A stretch of DNA of 33,866 bases from Syntrophobacteraceae bacterium (GTDB lineage: Bacteria; Desulfobacterota; Syntrophobacteria; Syntrophobacterales; Syntrophobacteraceae): positions 1 through 33,866 of the forward strand of contig JARKQW010000175.1 of assembly GCA_029974695.1 (NCBI GenBank), read 5' to 3'. How positions within the stretch are numbered: the first letter of the stretch is position 1; each line of letters begins with the position of its first letter. This document shows positions 15,668 through 22,226 of this stretch, piece after piece. The notes beneath the pieces were generated by a model. It worked only from the letters and a program-made list of their open reading frames with translations. It did not search any database and had not been told where the DNA came from. Made by a program: the position numbers and the translations under genes.

Positions 15668-16324
15668 ATGAAGTATCGGGACCGGATTTGGAGAATCAAC
15701 GGGTCCGGGCCGCCGGATCCGTTCATCGCCGAGGCTTCGGCACGGCTGGCAAGGGACGGGGTGGTGATCTATCCCACGGAAACCTTTTACGGCCTGGGAG
15801 CCAATCCCTTCTCGGCCGATGCGGTCCTCCGGGCCTACCGGATCAAGAGAAGATCCCTCGCCAAAGCGATGCCGCTCATCGCCTCCGATATCGCTGCGGT
15901 GCGCAACGTCGCCGCCGACTGGAGTCCTTCCACGGACCTGCTCGTCCGCGCCTTTTGGCCGGGGCCCCTGACCTTGATCCTTCCCACCGCCGTCCCGTTC
16001 CCTTCAATGTTGCTGACCGGGCCGGGAAAGATCGCCGTGCGGGTTTCCTCCCACCCCGTAGCCGGAGCGCTTGCGACCGCAGTAGGTGGACTTGTGACCG
16101 CAACGAGCGCCAACATTGCCGGAAGTTCCCCCATTGCGGACCCGGCAGAGATCCCTCCGGACCTGCTCCGGGAAGTGGACGGAATGCTGGATGCAGGGAC
16201 GCTCCCGGGGAACTTGCCGTCCACCGTCCTGGATGTAAGCCGTCCGGTACCTCGGCTGGTGCGTGAGGGCTGTCTTCCCGCGGAACTAATCGCCCGGGCC
16301 TTGAGTCGTCGGACTTCCTGGTAA
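15668..16324 (+). CDS. tsaC: L-threonylcarbamoyladenylate synthase (Sua5/YrdC/TsaC family)
   Basis: This enzyme makes threonylcarbamoyl-AMP from threonine, bicarbonate and ATP, the first step in t6A37 tRNA modification. The 218-residue single-domain protein has the YrdC signatures: VVIYPTETFYGLGANPF, then a KRR-LAKAMPLI segment that binds RNA/ATP, WPGPLTLIL, VRVSSHPVA, TSANIAGS, and PSTVLD with a final VREG. It lacks the C-terminal Sua5 domain, so it is of the short TsaC type. The ATG lies seven bases after purE, preceded by a purine-rich AGGCGG, so it is probably read from the purine transcript. Confidence 0.92.
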   Translation: MKYRDRIWRINGSGPPDPFIAEASARLARDGVVIYPTETFYGLGANPFSADAVLRAYRIKRRSLAKAMPLIASDIAAVRNVAADWSPSTDLLVRAFWPGPLTLILPTAVPFPSMLLTGPGKIAVRVSSHPVAGALATAVGGLVTATSANIAGSSPIADPAEIPPDLLREVDGMLDAGTLPGNLPSTVLDVSRPVPRLVREGCLPAELIARALSRRTSW

Positions 16325-16338
16325 CTCAACGATCCGAC

Positions 16339-16369
16339 CGGGTCCGTACGGCATTATGGCCGGGACCCG
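16339..16369 (+). terminator. strong hairpin between tsaC and the MurG-like gene
   Basis: CGGGTCC pairs with GGACCCG (seven pairs). After a three-base bulge, CGGC pairs with GCCG around an ATTATG loop. It starts 15 bases after the tsaC stop and ends 25 bases before the next start codon. No T-tract follows, so it may be an attenuator, an mRNA-stabilising stem or a weak terminator separating the purine and cell-envelope genes. Confidence 0.35.
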
Positions 16370-16393
16370 TGCCGGCACCCCGGATATGAGAGA

Positions 16394-18502
16394 ATGGACC
16401 CTTCCCTGATGATCTTGTTGGTTTTGCTCACGGCTTCGGCGGTGGTGTTTCTTTGCGCCCGTCGCTGGAAGACCCTTGCGCGCCGGGAAGTACGAGTTCT
16501 TCTGACGGGGGGAGGCACCGGGGGACACGTGAATCCCGCCTTGGCCATCGCCGAAGACATCAAGAAACGGGACCCCTGCGCCAAGTTTCTGTATGTGGGG
16601 GTGAGAGGCAAAGCGGAGAGCGTGATTGTTCGTCGAGCGGGATACCCGTTGTGGTTCGTTTTTTCCGAGGGGTTTCCCGGTCTCAAGCCTTCTTTCCGGT
16701 GTGTGCGTTTTCTGTTCAAGCTGGGACTGGGAGTCGTCCAGTCTGTGGCGTACCTCCTAATATTCGCCCCTCGCTGGGTGATCGCTACGGGAGGATACGT
16801 GAGCGCTCCCGTCATCCTTGCCGCCTTGATCCTTCGAACCCTTCGCGTTTCCCCGGCCAAGGTCTTTCTTCACGAGCAAAACAGCATCCCGGGTCAGCTG
16901 AACGGTCTTTTAGGGAGATACGTGGACCGCGTGCTCCTCACCTTTCCTCAAACCCTTTCCTTTTTCCCGAGAAACGGGGTCGTCACCGGTTACCCCATCC
17001 GCAAATCCATTGCCGTGAAGCCCCGTCAGGAAGCACTGGAGAGCCTGCCGTTTCGGATTCCCGATGGCAAACGGGTGGTTTTCGCCTTCGGGGGGTCCCA
17101 GGGAGCCCGCACCATCAACCGGGCCGTTGTGGACTCCTTGCCCCACCTCCTGCCCCATGGCCGGGAGATCTTCATCATTCACGGAACCGGCCTGGCAAGA
17201 TCGGCGGATTACGATGCCGCCGCGGACACTCTCGATCGAATCGAAAAGACCCTCACGCCCGAACAGAAGAATTCCCTTGCCCAATGCTATTACCGGCAGG
17301 ACTATTTCCATAACATTGCCGATATCTACTCCGTCTGCGACTTGATTGTGTGCCGAAGCGGAGCCGGAAGCCTGAACGAGATATCCTGTGTGGGAAAGCC
17401 TGCGGTTCTCATCCCCAAGGCCAATCTGCCCGGCGATCACCAGGTGATGAACGCACGCACCATGAAACATTGCGGGGCAGCCGTGATCCTATTTGAAGAC
17501 ACCGTGGTGGAGGCGGGAAGAATCCTCGAGAAACTGGAAGGACGCGTGCTGGCGGAATGTATCCTCCAGCTTCTCAAGGACCCGTCCACCCTGGAACAAA
17601 TGGCTCGAAACAGCCGGAGCTTTTTGAGGCAGCAGGCAAACGACCGTATTTTGAACGAGATCTACGGAAAGAACCAAGCCGTTGCATCCTCGGAACTCGA
17701 CCTCGTCAAGGTGCCCTTTCGACCCCTTCTCAGCAACCAGCAGCTGCTGCAGACTTTGAGCGCCGCATATCGGAGGGCCCCCGACCAATATCACCCCCTC
17801 TCCGTGATAGGGGATGAAAACGACTTGCACTACTACCAGCATCGGGCTTCCGGGCTCCTGAGTCATGAAGCCTGGCAGGATCGGAACGTGGGCGTAAAGC
17901 TGACGGGCCTCACCCTGCACCGGGAGAAGATCCCCACCCTTCTCCATATGCTCACGGATCGAACGCCGGTACACTGGGTGAAACGGATCCTGGGGGGAGA
18001 TTTTGAGCAGGTCGGCTTCATTCGCCGCAATATTATCCAGGCGATTCAAGTCATGGGCCACTTCGATGCGGAAGTGGAACAGGCCCTTCTCACAGCCATG
18101 GAAGACCCGTATTACGAGGTTCGGTCCCAAGCCTGCGCCGCGCTGGCCCGCTTCGGCTCCTACGGATCCGGAAAGGAAGAATGGTTTCAGGCCCTTGTGA
18201 AAAGGCTGAATGAACCGTGTTTCGAGGTGGTGGTGCAGGCGGCCGAGGCATTGGGCGAAATAGGGACCAACTCCCGAGCCCTGGAGATCCTGCTCAGACT
18301 TCGAGAGCACCACTACTGGCAGGTACGGGATGCGGCCCTCAAAGGGGTAAAACGCCTGTTGGAACGAGGAACGATCACGCCCTCCCCGCATCTGAGCTCC
18401 GAGCTCCTGGGCTTCATTCTGACGGCTACGGACTTTCGCCCTCATTTCTCCATCAAGCAGACCTACAAGTCCGTTCGGGACCTACTGAATTCCGAGCCCT
18501 GA
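16394..18502 (+). CDS. MurG-like glycosyltransferase fused to a HEAT-like repeat domain
   Basis: MurG adds GlcNAc to lipid I on the inner membrane face. This 702-residue protein is about twice the usual length. Residues 5-22 form an N-terminal membrane helix. Residues about 33-420 are a MurG-type GT-B fold: LTGGGTGGHVNPALAIA (His45), HEQNSIPGQLNGLLGRY near 160, FGGSQGARTIN near 235, and CRSGAGSLNEIS near 320, where MurG has the UDP-GlcNAc-binding acidic residue, then DHQVMNA near 350. Residues about 490-670 hold HEAT-like helical pairs (for example EVRSQACAALARFGS, EVVVQAAEALGEIG, QVRDAALKGVKRLL). A divergent MraY follows 68 bases later. Acceptor, donor and the role of the HEAT part are unknown; it could be a MurG paralogue or this organism's only MurG. 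Confidence 0.85.
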   Translation: MDPSLMILLVLLTASAVVFLCARRWKTLARREVRVLLTGGGTGGHVNPALAIAEDIKKRDPCAKFLYVGVRGKAESVIVRRAGYPLWFVFSEGFPGLKPSFRCVRFLFKLGLGVVQSVAYLLIFAPRWVIATGGYVSAPVILAALILRTLRVSPAKVFLHEQNSIPGQLNGLLGRYVDRVLLTFPQTLSFFPRNGVVTGYPIRKSIAVKPRQEALESLPFRIPDGKRVVFAFGGSQGARTINRAVVDSLPHLLPHGREIFIIHGTGLARSADYDAAADTLDRIEKTLTPEQKNSLAQCYYRQDYFHNIADIYSVCDLIVCRSGAGSLNEISCVGKPAVLIPKANLPGDHQVMNARTMKHCGAAVILFEDTVVEAGRILEKLEGRVLAECILQLLKDPSTLEQMARNSRSFLRQQANDRILNEIYGKNQAVASSELDLVKVPFRPLLSNQQLLQTLSAAYRRAPDQYHPLSVIGDENDLHYYQHRASGLLSHEAWQDRNVGVKLTGLTLHREKIPTLLHMLTDRTPVHWVKRILGGDFEQVGFIRRNIIQAIQVMGHFDAEVEQALLTAMEDPYYEVRSQACAALARFGSYGSGKEEWFQALVKRLNEPCFEVVVQAAEALGEIGTNSRALEILLRLREHHYWQVRDAALKGVKRLLERGTITPSPHLSSELLGFILTATDFRPHFSIKQTYKSVRDLLNSEP

Positions 18503-18570
18503 TGCCCGGGGTCCATCGTCATGAAATGCGGGGGTTTGAACGAAAATCGTGATGGGAGGAATCCACCGGT

Positions 18571-19680
18571 ATGATTTATGAAATCTGCAACATCCTGATT
18601 CCCCTCTCGGACGTCTTCTCATTCTGCAGGCTGGTGAACTACATCACCTTTCGCGCCATCATGGCGGCCTTGACGTCCGTGATCTTTATCTTCCTGGTCA
18701 GTCGCCATTTCATTCTGTTCATGCATCACCGCAGCCTCTTCGACCAGGTACGGGATACGGGGGTTCACTCGGCATTCGACAAGAGCGGCACCCCCACCAT
18801 GGGGGGAGTTCTCATCATCGGCTCCGTATTGAGCTCCATGCTCCTGTGGGGGAACTGGCACAATCCCTTTCTCCTGTGCTCGGTGGTCGGGATGTTGTGG
18901 TTCGGGGGCCTGGGATTCATGGACGACCTGTCCAAAGTGAAGCGGAAGAGCGGAGACCGGGGACTGTCCGAACGAACGAAACTCTTTCTCCAGGGCTTGT
19001 TCGCCCTCCTTTTTGCCTGGGTGTGCGTGGGCCCCTACGCCCCTCTGGGCGCTCCCCTGGCCACCAAGCTCTACATCCCTTTTTACAAGCACGCCGTCTG
19101 GGACCCGGGACCCTATTTCTACGGGGCGTTCATCTTCTTCTTTGTCATCTTTGTCTCCAATGCCGTGAACATCACCGACGGGTTGGACGGGCTGGCCATC
19201 ACTCCGTCCCTGTTCGTGGTGGGCGTCCTGGGCATCTTTGCGTACGTGGAAGGAAATCGGATCTACTCCGCGTATCTCTATTACCCCTATCTGCGGGGCG
19301 TGAGTGAATTGACCATTTTCGGAGCGGCTTTCGTAGGGGGCGGATTGGGTTTCCTGTGGTACAATGCCTACCCGGCGCAGATCTTTATGGGGGATACGGG
19401 GTCCCTGGCCATAGGAGGAATCATGGCCGTGATCTCCGTGCTCCTCAAGCAGGAAATGCTTTTCCCTCTGTTGGGGGGCTTGTTTCTCGCCGAGGCCCTC
19501 ACAAGCCAGTTTCAAGACAAGGTCGGGGTTCGCTGGTTGGGTCGCCGGGTCTTTTTCCGGGCACCTTTGCACCACAACCTGCAGTACAAGGGCAATGCCG
19601 AAACCAAGGTGGTGATCCGTCTTTGGATCGTTGCCGGGATCCTGGCCCTCATTTCCCTGGCCACGCTAAAACTGCGCTGA
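18571..19680 (+). CDS. MraY-family phosphotransferase, divergent
   Basis: MraY transfers phospho-MurNAc-pentapeptide to undecaprenyl phosphate, giving lipid I. The 369-residue protein has about ten hydrophobic helices and the MraY marks: KSGTPTMGG after the first helices, GFMDDLSK with Asp118-Asp119, NAVNITDGLDGLA with Asn197, Asn200 and Asp203, and FMGDTGSLA with Asp275. At 334-336, where MraY normally has HHH (PxHHHxELKG), it reads PLHHNLQYKG, so the third histidine is Asn. The N-terminus and loop sizes otherwise match MraY rather than WecA. A GGGAGGA lies ten bases before the ATG. It is paired with the MurG-HEAT gene and no other mur or fts genes are nearby, so a paralogue with altered substrate is possible but not shown. 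Confidence 0.88.
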   Translation: MIYEICNILIPLSDVFSFCRLVNYITFRAIMAALTSVIFIFLVSRHFILFMHHRSLFDQVRDTGVHSAFDKSGTPTMGGVLIIGSVLSSMLLWGNWHNPFLLCSVVGMLWFGGLGFMDDLSKVKRKSGDRGLSERTKLFLQGLFALLFAWVCVGPYAPLGAPLATKLYIPFYKHAVWDPGPYFYGAFIFFFVIFVSNAVNITDGLDGLAITPSLFVVGVLGIFAYVEGNRIYSAYLYYPYLRGVSELTIFGAAFVGGGLGFLWYNAYPAQIFMGDTGSLAIGGIMAVISVLLKQEMLFPLLGGLFLAEALTSQFQDKVGVRWLGRRVFFRAPLHHNLQYKGNAETKVVIRLWIVAGILALISLATLKLR

Positions 19681-19744
19681 AATCTCGGCAAATCCCTCCA
19701 AAACGGTTCCCAAACTCCCGGTGCACGGGGAAAAGACCCGGCCC

Positions 19745-19778
19745 AAACTCGAGACCGGGACCCCGGTCCCGGGAGTTT
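19745..19778 (+). terminator. GC-rich hairpin after the MraY-like gene
   Basis: AAACTC pairs with GAGTTT, and inside it, after a four-base bulge, CCGGGA pairs with TCCCGG around a six-base loop. The 3' arm ends in TTT. It starts 64 bases after the stop of the MraY-like gene and 37 bases before the DUF202 start. The shape suits a terminator or attenuator, but the T-run is too short for a confident intrinsic terminator. Confidence 0.4.
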
Positions 19779-19814
19779 CCCAGGTGGGAACTTCCCTTGC
19801 CGGGGGAGGCGACT

Positions 19815-20252
19815 ATGGAAGAGACCAAGACCGCACCTGTGACGAAAGAGCCCCTGAAGCCCCAGGACCTCTTCGATTTCTCCGACGAAAGGGTGTTCTT
19901 TGCCTGGCAAAGAAACCACATGGCCAATGAGAGGACGTTTCTTGCCTGGTGTCGCACGGGAATTTCTCTCATCGTCTTTGGGTTCGTCATCGAACGGTTC
20001 GATATTCTCATCCGGGAGATTCAGGCCTTCTCCAGCAACGTGAAACGCGTTTCCCAGACGCATTACCTGGGCCTGGTGACCTTCGGCCTGGGAGCGATGA
20101 TCATCATACTGGCGGGTTGGCGATTTTTTTACATCCGTTCTCACATCAACCGGGGTGAAACGGGTTTTTCGCCCCTACCGGACGTTTTCTTGATGGTGTC
20201 CGTTTTGGTCACGGTTCTGGTGATTTTTTTGCTTTTTATCTTTCTTTTTTGA
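19815..20252 (+). CDS. DUF202 (YidH-like) inner-membrane protein
   Basis: The 145-residue protein has a polar N-terminal tail, then the DUF202 signature NHMANERTFLAWCRTGISLIVFGFVIERF in two blocks (N-ERTFLAW-RT followed by the first membrane helix). Two further helices follow: LGLVTFGLGAMIIILAGWRFF and VFLMVSVLVTVLVIFLLFIFLF at the C-terminus. DUF202 members are small membrane proteins of unclear function. GGGGGAGG ends about six bases before the ATG at 19815. It sits after the MraY-like gene, separated by a hairpin, so it may or may not share that transcript. The frame is open upstream inside the MraY gene, but the conserved part starts well after this ATG. Confidence 0.85.
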   Translation: MEETKTAPVTKEPLKPQDLFDFSDERVFFAWQRNHMANERTFLAWCRTGISLIVFGFVIERFDILIREIQAFSSNVKRVSQTHYLGLVTFGLGAMIIILAGWRFFYIRSHINRGETGFSPLPDVFLMVSVLVTVLVIFLLFIFLF

Positions 20253-20331
20253 ACCTATAGTGTTCGCAAGTGCCCGGTGCTTTTATGTCCAGCCGAAAAA
20301 CAACGGGTGGCTGCATCCCTTGCACACGTAC

Positions 20332-20359
20332 CGGCGGCTTTCTCGAGTCTTTGCCGCCG
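20332..20359 (+). other. seven-pair stem upstream of panE
   Basis: CGGCGGC at 20332-20338 pairs exactly with GCCGCCG at 20353-20359 around a 14-base loop that contains CTCGAG. It ends 32 bases before the panE start and could fold in the panE leader. No T-tract follows it. Confidence 0.3.
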
Positions 20360-20391
20360 CGGGAGAATGAAAGATTCCGAGAGGTGGAGTC

Positions 20392-21336
20392 ATGCATGTT
20401 CTGATTTTGGGGGCCGGGGCCTTGGGCAGTCTCTTGGGGGCCCGCTTATCCAGGACCGACGCCCGGGTAACGCTGCTGAGCACGAATCGGCAGCACATCG
20501 AGGCCATTAGAAGGAAAGGGCTCCTCGTCGACGAACTGGACGGGACACAACAGCGGTTCGAATTGGTGAGCCATTACGATCCCGCCGCCATCACGGAGCC
20601 GGCGGATTTGGTCATCGTGCTGGTGAAACTCTACGACACCCTTCAGGCCGTTCCCACCGTTGCCTCCTGTTGCCATTCTAAGACCTTCTTCCTGACCCTC
20701 CAGAACGGGATCGGCAACTGGGAGCGCATCGCGAGCCTTGTAGGGATTGAGGGAGTCCTGGTGGGAAGCACCGCCCAAGGGTCCACCCTGGTGGAGCCGG
20801 GAAGAGTGCGCCACGGGGGCAACGGTTTGACTTATGTCGGGGAACCCCAGGGCCCCCCTTCGGAACGGGTTTACGGCGTGGTGGATCTGTTTCGAAAGGC
20901 CCGTCTCCAGACGGAAGCCTCCGACCGGATGGAACAGCTCATTTGGGAGAAGCTCCACGTAAACGTAGGGATCAACGCCATCACCGCCCTCGCCAATATC
21001 CGCAATGGTCTTGTGGCGGACGTGCCCACGGCCAGGGACCTTTGCACGAGAGCCGTTCGTGAGGCCATGGAGGTTGCAGCCGCCAAAGGGTTTGTGATTC
21101 AGAAGGATATGGTGGAGCGGGTCCTGAACGTTGCCCGCGCCACCGCCGTCAATCGTTCCTCCATGGGACAGGATGTGGATCGCAAGAAGAGAACGGAAAT
21201 CGATGGAATCAACGGGGCCATCGTGGAACTTGGACGACGGTTGGGTCTTACCTTGCCCGTGAACGAAACTCTGACCCAGCTTGTCAAGACCCTGGAAGCC
21301 GGATACCTTCAACCCCCCCCTCCTCAGACGGAATGA
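20392..21336 (+). CDS. panE: 2-dehydropantoate 2-reductase
   Basis: PanE reduces ketopantoate to pantoate with NADPH in pantothenate (CoA) synthesis. The 314-residue length is usual. The nucleotide-binding loop LILGAGALGSLLGARL opens the protein. LVIVLVKLYDT and LTLQNGIGN follow, then MEQLIWEKLHVNVGINAITAL with the catalytic lysine, and the C-terminal SSMGQDVDRKKRTEIDGINGAIV, which carries the expected Ser and Glu of the active site. A GGTGGAG lies a few bases before the ATG. panB follows within 20 bases, so the two form a pantoate operon: PanB makes ketopantoate and PanE reduces it. Confidence 0.95.
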   Translation: MHVLILGAGALGSLLGARLSRTDARVTLLSTNRQHIEAIRRKGLLVDELDGTQQRFELVSHYDPAAITEPADLVIVLVKLYDTLQAVPTVASCCHSKTFFLTLQNGIGNWERIASLVGIEGVLVGSTAQGSTLVEPGRVRHGGNGLTYVGEPQGPPSERVYGVVDLFRKARLQTEASDRMEQLIWEKLHVNVGINAITALANIRNGLVADVPTARDLCTRAVREAMEVAAAKGFVIQKDMVERVLNVARATAVNRSSMGQDVDRKKRTEIDGINGAIVELGRRLGLTLPVNETLTQLVKTLEAGYLQPPPPQTE

Positions 21337-21353
21337 TGAAAGGAGAAAGACCC

Positions 21354-22211
21354 GTGAGCAAGCGTATCACCGCCCCCGATGTTCTGGCAGCCAAAGGAAA
21401 ACGAAAACTCACCATGCTGACCGCCTATGATTACCCTTCGGCGGTTTGGGTGGACGAGAGCGGAATGGACATGATCCTGGTGGGGGACTCCTTGGCCATG
21501 GTGGTTTTGGGCCAGGAGGACACCCTTTCCGTCGGCATGGAAGAAATGCTGCACCACACGCGCGCCGTTGCCCGCGGGGCCAAACGAGCTCTGATCATCG
21601 GGGACATGCCCTTTCTATCCTACCAATGCGGGGTCGAGCAGGCGGTCTTGAATGCGGGGCGCTTCCTCAAAGAGGGAAGAGCCCAAGCCGTAAAGCTGGA
21701 GGGGGGGAAACGGGTGGTTCCCCAAGTGGAAGCCATTGTGGCGGCGGGGATTCCGGTCCAGGGTCACATCGGGCTCACCCCCCAGAGCAGTGCTCAGCTG
21801 GGAGGATTCAAGGTGCAGGGAAAGACCGCCGGCGCCGCCAAGGCTCTCATCGAGGACGCCCAAGCCCTCGCGGAAGCCGGGTGTTTCAGCATCGTCCTGG
21901 AAGCCATCCCGTCGCCGGTGGCCGCTCGGATCACCGAAACCGTCCCCGTGCCCACCATCGGGATCGGTGCCGGACCGGACTGCGACGGCCAGGTGCTGGT
22001 CATCCACGATGTGCTGGGTCTCTATGACCGCTTCCTGCCTCGCTTCGTCAAGCAGTATGCCCGGCTGGGCAAACCCATCCGAGAAGCCCTCACCCTCTAC
22101 CGGGAAGAAGTGGAACAGGGGCGTTTCCCCGGTCCAGAACACACCTTCGCCATGGCCGAAGAGGAAAAGACCAAAGTCGCCAAGATGAAGGGAAAAAAGA
22201 AGGGCCCCTGA
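21354..22211 (+). CDS. panB: 3-methyl-2-oxobutanoate hydroxymethyltransferase
   Basis: PanB transfers a hydroxymethyl group from methylene-tetrahydrofolate to 2-oxoisovalerate, giving ketopantoate. The protein of about 285 residues has LTMLTAYDYPSAVWVDESGMDMILVGDSLAMVVLG split over the first strands, with metal-binding Asp residues, then AVKLEGG, PVQGHIGLTPQS and VPTIGIGAGPDCDGQVLVIHDVLGL, all family signatures. I choose GTG at 21354, eight bases after AGGAG. ATGs at 21333 and 21336 are in frame but overlap the panE stop and lack a good ribosome-binding site. A lysine-rich tail of about 20 residues extends past the usual C-terminus. It converges on the squalene-hopene cyclase gene with 15 bases between stops. 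Confidence 0.95.
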   Translation: MSKRITAPDVLAAKGKRKLTMLTAYDYPSAVWVDESGMDMILVGDSLAMVVLGQEDTLSVGMEEMLHHTRAVARGAKRALIIGDMPFLSYQCGVEQAVLNAGRFLKEGRAQAVKLEGGKRVVPQVEAIVAAGIPVQGHIGLTPQSSAQLGGFKVQGKTAGAAKALIEDAQALAEAGCFSIVLEAIPSPVAARITETVPVPTIGIGAGPDCDGQVLVIHDVLGLYDRFLPRFVKQYARLGKPIREALTLYREEVEQGRFPGPEHTFAMAEEEKTKVAKMKGKKKGP

Positions 22212-22226
22212 GAAACGGCGGCCCCA

